From Actinomycetota bacterium (GTDB lineage Bacteria > Actinomycetota > Acidimicrobiia > Acidimicrobiales > Ilumatobacteraceae): a DNA stretch of 37,098 bases. This document shows, piece after piece, positions 30,381-37,098 of this stretch. The notes under the pieces are model-generated. The model worked only from the letters and a program-made list of their open reading frames with translations. It was not told where the DNA came from and made no database searches. Position numbers and translations under genes: made by a program. Positions within the stretch are counted from its first letter, which is position 1. Each line of letters opens with the position of its first letter. The stretch spans positions 1 through 37,098 of the forward strand of contig JAPLAA010000033.1 in the NCBI GenBank assembly GCA_026393475.1. The letters run 5' to 3'.

Positions 30381-30539
30381 TCAGTCGTCGGGGAGTGTGG
30401 CGACGACCTGCTCGATCTGCATGCGGGCGTTGCCGATGCGATCTCGGCAGAACGTGATGAGCTGGGCCGCCCGTTGCACCTGGGCGGCGAGCACGTCGAC
30501 GTCGACGTCGGTGCGCTCGAGGCCCATCGGAGGGCCCAT
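30381..30539 (-). CDS. xseB: Exodeoxyribonuclease VII small subunit
   Basis: This small gene gives 52 aa from ATG 30539, or 48 aa from ATG 30527. The segment VLAAQVQRAAQLITFCRDRIGNARMQIEQVVATLP has the two-helix coiled-coil pattern of XseB (L..QV..A..L..FCR.RI..A), near the lower end of its size range. It follows xseA by 36 bp on the same strand, as in many genomes. It binds XseA to form the exonuclease. The start lies in a 12-bp in-frame duplication (ATGGGCCCTCCG), which repeats the ATG. Confidence 0.85.
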   Translation of the reverse strand: MGPPMGLERTDVDVDVLAAQVQRAAQLITFCRDRIGNARMQIEQVVATLPDD

Positions 30540-30548
30540 CGGAGGGCA
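30525..30548. repeat. 12-bp in-frame tandem repeat containing the xseB ATG
   Basis: On the minus strand the unit CCCTCCGATGGG occurs twice in tandem, so two ATGs (30539 and 30527) are in the same frame. Confidence 0.8.
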
Positions 30549-30575
30549 CGGCGGAGGGAGCGGAGTCTGCGGGGG

Positions 30576-31922
30576 TCATGACGGGTGGATCTCCTCGACG
30601 CGGCTGCGCGCCGCGCCCGATGCGAAGGTGGTGACGATCTCGGTGCCGGGCGTCAGCTCGTCGGCGCTGCGCACCGTGCGGCCGTCGGCGGTGCGGGTGA
30701 TGCTCCACCCGCGGGCCATGGTGGTGACCGGGTCGAGCAAGCGGACGCGCTGGGCGACGGCGTCGAGGTGGCGCACCTCGGGCTCGAGCCGGGCGGGAAC
30801 CCGACGGACCGCGGCACCCGCGGCGTCGAGGCGCATCGACGACCGTTCGGTCACCCGCTCGACGCTGACCCGAAGCCGCTGCATCCGCTGACGCAGCCGG
30901 TCGTCGCTGCGGTCGACCGCCCCGAGCGTGCGGTGGCGGATGCCGAGCGCCAGCTCCTGCAGCCGGCCCTCGTTGGCGCCGATCGCCCGCTCGACCTGAC
31001 GCTCGATCGCCGCCCAGGCGAGCTCGGTGCGCTGGGCGAAGGCGTTCACCCGCTCGACCAGTGCGGCGGCGCACGCCGTCGGGGTCTTGAGCGCGGTGTG
31101 GGCGACCTCGTCGGCGATGCTCCGGTCGATCTCGTGCCCGAGCCCGGTGAACACGGGGATGGGCGAGGTGGCGATCGCGAGCGCGATCTGCTCGTCGTCG
31201 AACGTCGCGAGCTCGCTGCGGGCGCCGCCGCCGCGGATGAGCACCAGCACGTCGAGATCGCCGGTGCGGCCCAACGACCGCAGCGCCGTGGTGATCATCG
31301 ACACGGCCCATTCGCCCTGCACGCGCACGTCGATCACACGGAGCTGGAAGCCGATACCGCTGCGCTCGATCTCGTGGGAGAAGTCGGCCCAGGCCGCGCT
31401 GTCGAGGCTGGTGACCACGCCGACACGCAGTGGGGCCGCGACGAGGCGGCGGCGACGGTTCTCGTCGTACATGCCGCTCGACACCAGCCGGCGAAGCACC
31501 TCGTCGCGCTGCATCGCCAGGTCGCCGAGCGTGAAGCGGGGGTCGATACCGCTCATCTTCAGGCCGAGCTGGCCCGAGCCGGCGAAGAAGTCGAGGTGGC
31601 CGAAGATGCGCACCTTCAAGCCGTCGGCGAGCCGCAGCCGGTTCTTCGCGAGCAACGGCCGGAGGCGCATCCGGGCCGGCGCGAAGAACTGGACGTTGAC
31701 GACAGCCTTGCCCTGCTCGCCCTCCTCGACCAGGCGGAAGTAGGCGTGCGGACCCCGTTCGTTCCAGCCCTGGATCTCGCCGCGCACCCAGACGCCGTCG
31801 CCGAAGCCGCGACGGAGGGTGCCGTTGATCGCGTCGGCGAGCTCGCCGACGGTGTAGGTGGGTTCACCCCCGTCGTCGATGCCGACGTCCGCATCATCGA
31901 AGTCGAACGACGGCTGGCTCAT
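30576..31922 (-). CDS. xseA: Exodeoxyribonuclease VII large subunit
   Basis: The 448-aa protein has the XseA layout: an N-terminal OB fold (WVRGEIQGWNERGPHAYFRLVEEG), then the core with VGVVTSLDSAAWADF and VLIRGGGARSELATFDDEQIA, then VFTGLGHEIDRSIADEVAHTALKTPTACA, a coiled-coil region (about 270-380) and the C-terminal MARGWSITRTADGRTV. It degrades single-stranded DNA from both ends with XseB. ATG 31922 has CAGACT 7 nt before. The gene precedes xseB. Confidence 0.97.
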   Translation of the reverse strand: MSQPSFDFDDADVGIDDGGEPTYTVGELADAINGTLRRGFGDGVWVRGEIQGWNERGPHAYFRLVEEGEQGKAVVNVQFFAPARMRLRPLLAKNRLRLADGLKVRIFGHLDFFAGSGQLGLKMSGIDPRFTLGDLAMQRDEVLRRLVSSGMYDENRRRRLVAAPLRVGVVTSLDSAAWADFSHEIERSGIGFQLRVIDVRVQGEWAVSMITTALRSLGRTGDLDVLVLIRGGGARSELATFDDEQIALAIATSPIPVFTGLGHEIDRSIADEVAHTALKTPTACAAALVERVNAFAQRTELAWAAIERQVERAIGANEGRLQELALGIRHRTLGAVDRSDDRLRQRMQRLRVSVERVTERSSMRLDAAGAAVRRVPARLEPEVRHLDAVAQRVRLLDPVTTMARGWSITRTADGRTVRSADELTPGTEIVTTFASGAARSRVEEIHPS

Positions 31923-31929
31923 CGCCGAG

Positions 31930-31935
31930 AGTCTG
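31930..31935 (-). promoter_or_regulatory. -10-like box CAGACT
   Basis: CAGACT on the minus strand is 7 nt before ATG 31922 of xseA. Confidence 0.45.
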
Positions 31936-31982
31936 CCCGAGGATCAGCCGGTGCGTGCGCCCTGGTGCCGGGTGAGCGTCGC

Positions 31983-33308
31983 TCAGGCGCCGAGCTCGCG
32001 CACGTTGTCGTACTCGGTGACCGGCAGCTCGAACAGCGTGCCGTCGACCGGCAGGCCCTTCTCGCGGCGGATGCCCTCGAGCTCACGCAGCGGACGTTCG
32101 AGGGCGCGCTTGCGCGTGCCGAGCAGGTTGTCGAACTCGCGCTGGACGCTGTCGAAGCGCTTCTTCACGGTCTCGAGCGAGTCGGTGTACTTGCCCCACT
32201 GCTCGCCGAACTTGCCGAGCAGCGAGAGGATCTGGTCGCTCGTCTGCTCGATCATGAAGCTGTCGAAGGCCTGGCGGATGAGGCCGAGGAAGGCGAGCAG
32301 GGTGACCGGCGAGCACAGGACGATGCCCTGTTTCATCGCGTCGTCGACGATGGTCGGGTCGTTCTCGACGATGAACGCGCTGAGGGTCTCGTTCGGCAGG
32401 AACAGCAGCACCTGGTCGACCGTGGCCGACTCGCTGACCTTCGAGTACTCGCGCTTGGCGAGCTCCTTGACCCGCAGGCGGACGTCGCGGAGGAACTGGT
32501 CGCGATGGGCCTGACGCTCGGCGTCGGTGCCGGCGTCGAGGTACTTGAGGTACGACGCCAGCGGGAACTTGACGTCCATGTAGAGCACGTGGTGCTTGGG
32601 CATGAAGAACGTGAAGTCGGGCATGCCCCGGGCATCGCCCTCGACGGCGGTCTGCTTCACGTAGTTGACGTTCTCGATGAAACCGGCGAGGCGCAGCACG
32701 TCCTCGGCCATGCGCTCGCCCCACTGCCCACGGGTCTTGGAGTTGGCCAACGCCTCGCGCAGGCTCTGCGTGGTGGTGCTGAGGTGCTGGGCGATCTCGG
32801 CGTGGGCGCGCAACGACTGATCGACCTGGCCGAACTGCTCGGCGCTGCGCTCGCTGAGCGCCGACACGATCTGGCCGAGGCGGCCGAGCTCGGACCGCAT
32901 CTCGCCCTTGATCTGGTCGAGCGTGCTGCCGATCACGTCCTTCTTGGCGCTGAGGTCGGCTTGGCCGGCGGCCACCTGGCCGGCCAGGTGCTCCTTGGCG
33001 ATGGTGCTGAGCTGGGCCAACGCGGCCTCACGCTCGGCGAGGGACTGCTGCTGGAGGGTGCCGACGGCCTGGCTGAACGAGGCCTGCAGCATCGCCTGCT
33101 GCTCGGCGGCGGTGCGGCCGGCCTCCTCGCGGGCCTCGGCCCGCGCCTGGGCGACGATGGCCGCGACGTCGACCGGCGGGGCCGGCGGCGTGAGCGGCTC
33201 GACCGGCAGCTGCGACACCTGCGGCCGGTGCGCCGCCGCCCGCTGGGCGAGCAGCCAGCCGATCGCGAGCGCCGCCACGGCGACGAGGAGAAGGACGAGG
33301 GGTTCCAT
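31983..33308 (-). CDS. rmuC: DNA recombination protein RmuC
   Basis: The 441-aa protein has an N-terminal membrane helix (about 3-22), a long coiled-coil region (about 50-190) and the RmuC core: TRGQWGERMAEDVLRLAGF, NYVKQTAVEG, PDFTFFMPKHHVLYMDVKFPLASY and VLLFLPNETLSAFI. The core has a PD-(D/E)XK-like nuclease pattern. RmuC limits inverted-repeat-linked DNA rearrangements in E. coli. ATG 33308 was chosen, with CATCAT 7 nt upstream; ATG 33317 is the alternative. It lies just behind xseA, both being DNA-metabolism genes, but they are separately promoted. Confidence 0.95.
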   Translation of the reverse strand: MEPLVLLLVAVAALAIGWLLAQRAAAHRPQVSQLPVEPLTPPAPPVDVAAIVAQARAEAREEAGRTAAEQQAMLQASFSQAVGTLQQQSLAEREAALAQLSTIAKEHLAGQVAAGQADLSAKKDVIGSTLDQIKGEMRSELGRLGQIVSALSERSAEQFGQVDQSLRAHAEIAQHLSTTTQSLREALANSKTRGQWGERMAEDVLRLAGFIENVNYVKQTAVEGDARGMPDFTFFMPKHHVLYMDVKFPLASYLKYLDAGTDAERQAHRDQFLRDVRLRVKELAKREYSKVSESATVDQVLLFLPNETLSAFIVENDPTIVDDAMKQGIVLCSPVTLLAFLGLIRQAFDSFMIEQTSDQILSLLGKFGEQWGKYTDSLETVKKRFDSVQREFDNLLGTRKRALERPLRELEGIRREKGLPVDGTLFELPVTEYDNVRELGA

Positions 33309-33315
33309 GCGGTCC

Positions 33316-33321
33316 ATGATG
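33316..33321 (-). promoter_or_regulatory. -10-like box CATCAT
   Basis: CATCAT on the minus strand is 7 nt before ATG 33308 of rmuC. Confidence 0.35.
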
Positions 33322-33401
33322 CCGAGGGGGTGTCACACGGTTCGCGGATCCCGCCCCACCAGCGGTCCGAGGGTCCGTTCGCCTCGCCGGACGCGGCTCG
33401 A

Positions 33402-33428
33402 CGCGCCGGACGCGCCGGACGCGCTCAG
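33402..33428. repeat. 3 x 9-bp repeat over a stop codon
   Basis: CGCGCCGGA, CGCGCCGGA and CGCGCTCAG follow each other. The TCA at 33425-33427 is the stop of the ABC exporter gene. Confidence 0.75.
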
Positions 33429-35299
33429 GCGAGCAGTGCGTTGTCGCCGGCGAAGACCTGGCCGGCGTAGAGACCGCCCATGGCGAGCAGCTCCTCGTGG
33501 GTGCCCTGCTCGGCGATGAGGCCGTTGTCGAGCACCACGATGCGGTCGGCATCGCGGATCGTCGACAGCCGGTGGGCGATGACGAGCGCCGTGCGGCCCT
33601 GCAGGGCGTGCTCGAGCGCGGCCTGCACGTGTGCCTCGTTCTCGTTGTCGAGATGGCTGGTGGCCTCGTCGAGGATCATGATCGTCGGGTTCTTGAGCAG
33701 CAGCCGGGCGATCGCCAGGCGCTGCTTCTCGCCGCCGCTCATGCGGTAGCCCCGCTCGCCCACCACCGTGTCGTACCCGTCGGGCAGCTCGGCGATCATG
33801 TCGGCGATGCGTGCGCCGCGACAGGCCTCGTCGAGCTCGGCGTCGGTGGCGTCGGGCTTCGCATAGCGCAGGTTGGCGCCGATCGTGTCGTGGAACAGGT
33901 GCGGGTCCTGGCTCACCACGCCGATCGCGGCGCGCAACGACTCCTGGGTGAGGTCGCGCACGTCGTGGCCGTCGATGCGCACGGCACCGCCGCTCACGTC
34001 GTACAGCCGCGGGATGAGCGACGCGAGGCTGGTCTTGCCCGAACCCGACGACCCCACGAGGGCGACGGTCTCGCCCGGGCGGATCGTGAGCGACACGTCG
34101 AGCAGGACGTCGCGATCGGGGTCGGCGCCACCGAGCGCACTCGGCGACTCGAGCGAGGCGACGGTGACGTCGGCCGCTGCCGGGTAGCGGAAGCGGACAT
34201 GGTCGAGCTCGACGAGCCCGGTGGGAGCGACGAGGTCGACCGCGCCGGGGCGGTCGGTGATCGGCTCCGGGGCGTCGAGCACCTCGAACACCCGCTCGAA
34301 GCTCACCATCGCCGTCATCAGGTCGACGCGGGCATTCGTGAGCCCGGTGAGCGGCTGGTACACGCGGGTGACGAGGGCAGCGAGCGCCACCAGTGTGCCG
34401 CTCGTGATCGTGCCGTCGACGACGAAGAACGCGCCGATGCCGTACACCGCGGCCGCGCCGATGGCGCCGACGAGGCCCAACGCGACGAAGAACACGCGGC
34501 CGTACATGGCCGAGGTGATGCCGATGTCGCGCACCCGCTTGGCGCGCTTGTCGAACAGGTCGACCTCGTCCTTGCTGCGGCCGAAGAGCTTCACCAGCTG
34601 GGCGCCCGACACGTTGAAGCGCTCGGTCATCTGGCTGTTCATCTCGGCGTTGACGCCCATCTGCTCGCGGGCGATGACCTGCAACCGCTTGCCGACGCGC
34701 TTGGCGGGGACGATGAACAGCGGCAGCACGATCAGCGCCAGCAGCGTGAGCCGCCACTCGAGCGCGATCATCGCCGCGAGCGTGGTGACGAGCACGACGA
34801 CGTTGCTGACCACGCTGCCGAGCGTGGACGTGACGGCGTTCTGCGCACCGACGACGTCGTTGTTGAGGCGACTGATCAGCGCGCCCGTCTGGGTGCGGGT
34901 GAAGAACGCGACCGGCAACCGCTGCACCTTCGAGAACAGGGCCAGCCGGAGGTCGTAGATGAGCCCCTCGCCGATGCGGGCGCTGCACCAGCGCTGCACG
35001 ATCGCGAGCCCTGCATCTGCCAGCGCAGCAACGACCACCACGATCGCGAGGACGACGATCAGCGTGCGCGAGCCGCCGTCCTGCGCCCGCGGGATCGCCG
35101 TGTCGAGGATCGCACGGAACGCGAACGGCGGCACCAACGCCAACATGGCGGCGGCCAGGATCGCGATCAGGAACCAGATGATGATGGTGCGGTACGGACG
35201 GGCGAAGCTCCAGGCCCGGCGCAGGGCCGCGCGCTGCAGGCGCTTGCCCTTGACGGCGGAGGCATCGCCGGGCATCAGACTGTGGGGGCCCATTCGCAT
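33425..35299 (-). CDS. ABC exporter, TMD-NBD fusion (multidrug/lipid type)
   Basis: The 624-aa protein has six helices in the first about 340 residues, then an ATPase domain: GSSGSGKTS (Walker A), VVSQDP (Q-loop), MSGGEKQRLAIA (signature, SGGEK variant), TIMILDEATSHLD (Walker B) and IAHRLSTIRDAD (H-loop). It is a half-transporter that should pair with itself or another half. Motifs are intact, so it is likely active; the substrate is unknown. ATG 35299 has TATCGT 6 nt before it. It is divergent from the S33 lipoprotein gene. Confidence 0.95.
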   Translation of the reverse strand: MRMGPHSLMPGDASAVKGKRLQRAALRRAWSFARPYRTIIIWFLIAILAAAMLALVPPFAFRAILDTAIPRAQDGGSRTLIVVLAIVVVVAALADAGLAIVQRWCSARIGEGLIYDLRLALFSKVQRLPVAFFTRTQTGALISRLNNDVVGAQNAVTSTLGSVVSNVVVLVTTLAAMIALEWRLTLLALIVLPLFIVPAKRVGKRLQVIAREQMGVNAEMNSQMTERFNVSGAQLVKLFGRSKDEVDLFDKRAKRVRDIGITSAMYGRVFFVALGLVGAIGAAAVYGIGAFFVVDGTITSGTLVALAALVTRVYQPLTGLTNARVDLMTAMVSFERVFEVLDAPEPITDRPGAVDLVAPTGLVELDHVRFRYPAAADVTVASLESPSALGGADPDRDVLLDVSLTIRPGETVALVGSSGSGKTSLASLIPRLYDVSGGAVRIDGHDVRDLTQESLRAAIGVVSQDPHLFHDTIGANLRYAKPDATDAELDEACRGARIADMIAELPDGYDTVVGERGYRMSGGEKQRLAIARLLLKNPTIMILDEATSHLDNENEAHVQAALEHALQGRTALVIAHRLSTIRDADRIVVLDNGLIAEQGTHEELLAMGGLYAGQVFAGDNALLA

Positions 35300-35305
35300 C
35301 GGGTC

Positions 35306-35311
35306 ACGATA
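35306..35311 (-). promoter_or_regulatory. -10-like box TATCGT
   Basis: TATCGT on the minus strand is 6 nt before ATG 35299. Confidence 0.5.
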
Positions 35312-35335
35312 GGGGCGCGGCGGCGTCGCACGTCG

Positions 35336-35370
35336 CTGCCACCAGATGCCACCAGATGCCACCAGCTGCC
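35336..35370. repeat. 10-bp tandem repeat in the divergent promoter gap
   Basis: TGCCACCAGA repeats three times (last copy TGCCACCAGC). It is followed by CAGCTGC ... GCAGCTG, an inverted pair at about 35364-35389. It lies between the two divergent -10 boxes (35306 and 35415) and could hold an operator. Confidence 0.55.
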
Positions 35371-35414
35371 AGCACCTCCCAGCAGCTGCCGATGCCGCCC
35401 GGCGGGGCCGCCCG

Positions 35415-35420
35415 TAGGCT
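35415..35420 (+). promoter_or_regulatory. -10-like box TAGGCT
   Basis: TAGGCT is 8 nt before ATG 35429. Confidence 0.5.
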
Positions 35421-35428
35421 CGTCGGCG

Positions 35429-36961
35429 ATGTCGCCCCGCACCCGTCGTCGTCCCGAGCGCGAGCACACCCTGCGCCGCGCCGGTCTCGCCACCGTCACG
35501 TTCGTCTGCGTCGCAGCGCTGCTCGGCGCCGCGTGCGGCGGCGACGAACCAGGTCTCGAGGTCACGTCCGTGGCGCGTCCCGACACGACGGCGACGTTCG
35601 GGTGGGCCGACTTCGGCGAGGACGGGGTGCAGACCGGTTCGCTCGAGGTGCCCGTCGACCCCGACGACCCGTCGCTCGGCACGTTCGACCTGTACGTCGC
35701 CCGCCACCTCGCCGATCCCGACCTGCGCGTCGGCAGCCTGCTCGTGAACCCGGGCGGACCCGGCGTGGCCGGCGCCGACTTCGCCATCTTCGCCGACCAA
35801 CTCTTCAGCCCCACGCTGCTCGCGCACTTCGACATCGTCGGGTGGGACCCGCGCGGCACCGGCCTCACCGAGCCGGCGATCGACTGCGTCGACGACTACG
35901 ACCTCTTCTTCGCCGGCTTCGACATCACCCCCGACGACGAGACCGAACGAGCCAGGGTGCTCGCGATCGCCGACGAGTTCCAGCAGGGATGCGTCGAACG
36001 TTCGGGCGACTTCTTCGAACACGTCGGCACCAACGACTCGGCCGCCGACATCGACCGCCTGCGCGCGGCGCTCGGCGAGGAGACGATCAGCTACTTCGGC
36101 TTCAGCTACGGCAGCGAGCTCGGCGCCGTCTGGGCGACCCTGTACCCCGACACGGTGCGGGCCGCGGTGCTCGACGGGGCCGTCGACCCGACGGCGAGCC
36201 AGCAGGAAGCGGGACTCCAGCAGGCCGCCGGCTTCGAGGCGGCCCTCTCGGCGTTCCTCGCCTGGTGCGACGAATCCGGCGACGACTGCGCCTTCGGGGG
36301 CGTGTCCGACGGCGATTCCGCTGCCGCGTTCGACCGGCTGATGGCCGCGGTCGACGCATCGCCGCTGCCCACCGCCGACGGGCGGCCGCTCACCGACCTC
36401 GGCGTGATGAACAACGGGGTGGTCCAGGCGCTGTACACGTCGCGCCTGTGGCCCGACCTGGGCCAGGCGTTGGCCGATGCCGTCGCCGGCGACGGACGGG
36501 GCCTGCTCGCGCTGCACGACCAGTACTTCGGTCGCACCGACGACGGCACGTGGGACAACACCATCGAGGCCTTCCAGGTGATCCAGTGCATGGACGACAC
36601 CGAACGTGAATCGATCGAGGTCGCCCAGGCCCGGCTCGACGAGGCTCGGGAGATCGCCCCGCGCATCGTGCCCGCGACCGTCGCGGCCCCGTCGTGCGCC
36701 TCGTTCCCCGCCCCTGCCCAGGGCCGGATCGACATCACCGGTGGCGGCGCTGCGGCGATCGTGGTGGTCGGCACCACGGGCGACTCGGCGACACCGATCG
36801 ACGGCACCCGGCGCATGGCCGAGACGCTGGCGAGCGGGGTGCTCGTGGTGGTGGACGCCGAGCAGCACACGGGGTACGGCGCGAACGAGTGCGTCGTCGA
36901 CGCGGTCGATCGTTATCTCGTGCAGCTCACGGTGCCCGCCGACGGCCTCACCTGCGACTAG
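35429..36961 (+). CDS. Secreted S33-type aminopeptidase-like lipoprotein (TAP family)
   Basis: The 510-aa protein starts with a basic N-terminus, a hydrophobic stretch and LLGAAC, a weak lipobox (Gly at -3), so lipid anchoring is likely but not certain. The alpha/beta hydrolase domain follows the tripeptidyl aminopeptidase pattern: LLVNPGGPGVAG, WDPRGTGLTEP, nucleophile GFSYGSELG, Asp in TGDSATP and His in AEQHTGYG. The triad is complete. C-terminal cysteines (CMDD, PSCASF, NECVVD) may form disulfides. It should release small peptides from N-termini outside the cell. ATG 35429 has TAGGCT upstream. The stop TAG is the CTAG at the right IS junction. Confidence 0.93.
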   Translation: MSPRTRRRPEREHTLRRAGLATVTFVCVAALLGAACGGDEPGLEVTSVARPDTTATFGWADFGEDGVQTGSLEVPVDPDDPSLGTFDLYVARHLADPDLRVGSLLVNPGGPGVAGADFAIFADQLFSPTLLAHFDIVGWDPRGTGLTEPAIDCVDDYDLFFAGFDITPDDETERARVLAIADEFQQGCVERSGDFFEHVGTNDSAADIDRLRAALGEETISYFGFSYGSELGAVWATLYPDTVRAAVLDGAVDPTASQQEAGLQQAAGFEAALSAFLAWCDESGDDCAFGGVSDGDSAAAFDRLMAAVDASPLPTADGRPLTDLGVMNNGVVQALYTSRLWPDLGQALADAVAGDGRGLLALHDQYFGRTDDGTWDNTIEAFQVIQCMDDTERESIEVAQARLDEAREIAPRIVPATVAAPSCASFPAPAQGRIDITGGGAAAIVVVGTTGDSATPIDGTRRMAETLASGVLVVVDAEQHTGYGANECVVDAVDRYLVQLTVPADGLTCD

Positions 36962-36976
36962 GAGACTGCTGAGCAA
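36962..36976. repeat. Terminal inverted repeat of flanking IS (right copy)
   Basis: GAGACTGCTGAGCAA follows CTAG (36958-36961). It is the exact inverse of positions 120-134. Confidence 0.75.
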
Positions 36977-37098
36977 TCGGGTTGTTCGTGGCGTCTCGTC
37001 GTGGTCGTCGCGGCGTGAGTCGAGTTGGCCGTGACAGTCGGAATCGGCGTGGCTCGTTGCTCGTGCGGGCGTGGCCGTGGCCGTGGTTGTTCAGGTGG
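36962..37098 (-). mobile_element. Other end of the same IS type, cut by window edge
   Basis: After the 15-bp repeat the sequence differs from the left element, as the opposite end of an IS would. Read inward from the edge it contains no convincing protein; a short GGCCGT repeat occurs near 37073-37084. If it is the right end, the transposase would read toward the window, so both elements have the same orientation (minus strand). The base bias (G+T rich on the plus strand) differs from the gene next to it. Confidence 0.5.

Noticed and set aside
30585..33470. A 961-codon open frame on the plus strand across xseA and rmuC
   Set aside because: XseA and RmuC are certain on the minus strand; this frame is their mirror.
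33497..35428. Upstream extension of the S33 lipoprotein to 33497
   Set aside because: That part is antisense to the ABC exporter. The signal peptide begins at ATG 35429 with a promoter box.
36962..37098. A protein-coding gene at the right edge
   Set aside because: All frames give low-complexity Arg/Pro/Thr or His/Asn sequence with no motif; it is better explained as the end of an IS.
1..37098. The window as a plasmid or phage
   Set aside because: No replication, partition, integrase or phage structural gene is seen, and several genes (xseA, rmuC, aat) are chromosomal housekeeping genes. The circular idea stays only as a hypothesis from the CTAG junctions.

Overview
The window is high-GC DNA with GTG and TTG starts beside ATG. 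It shows actinobacterial traits: an F420-type LLM oxidoreductase, a MeaA-type mutase, a serine family S33 lipoprotein and many leaderless-type promoters. It fits an actinomycete, possibly Acidimicrobiia (Ilumatobacter-like). That lineage guess comes from gene content only, not from a marker gene. Both edges run into what look like the two ends of one insertion-sequence type: a 15-bp terminal inverted repeat next to CTAG, with the start of a transposase at the left edge. The window may therefore be a contig, or a chromosomal block, bounded by IS copies.

Layout. 135-3302 (-): a large membrane protein joining a degenerate GT2 (cellulose-synthase-like) domain, a PilZ domain and an SdrD-B-like domain. 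3499-6834: a secreted cyclophilin (+), then on the minus strand an S51-type peptidase, a tyrosine phosphatase and an HD hydrolase. 6978-13014 (+): 3-hydroxybutyryl-CoA dehydrogenase, an F420-type oxidoreductase, aat, a zinc-protease lipoprotein and an ethylmalonyl-CoA mutase-like protein (meaA). 13115-18169: a B12-type radical SAM protein, two GT4 glycosyltransferases and a nucleotidyltransferase-fold protein, probably a glycan or glycolipid locus of unknown product. 18250-21268: a 2OG-oxygenase-like protein, a LysM lipoprotein and a coupled pair of alpha/beta hydrolases, the second lacking its nucleophile. 21338-30207: a carotenoid cluster (crtZ, crtA-like, plsY-like, cruG-like, crtD/I-like, cruF, crtB, crtI, crtE), mostly one minus-strand operon with 4-bp start/stop overlaps. 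30381-36961: xseB, xseA, rmuC, an ABC exporter and an S33 peptidase lipoprotein.

How it works together. crtE, crtB and crtI should make GGPP, phytoene and a lycopene-type carotene. cruF, the second desaturase, the crtA-like oxygenase, the cruG-like glycosyltransferase and possibly the PlsY-like acyltransferase would hydrate, desaturate, oxidise, glycosylate and acylate the end groups. No lycopene cyclase is present although crtZ is. hbd and meaA fit acetyl-CoA/C4 assimilation through the ethylmalonyl-CoA route, but the rest of that pathway is not here.

Two window-wide patterns stand out. First, about 18 genes have a -10-like hexamer (nANNNT) 6-9 nt before the start codon, which suggests leaderless transcription and helped fix starts. 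Second, many gene boundaries carry short tandem repeats (9-31 bp, often 14 bp) that contain the start or stop codon. The most striking is a run of ATGA-overlapping mini-ORFs in front of a glycosyltransferase. No tRNA, rRNA or CRISPR was seen, and no stretch over 300 bp lacks a gene.
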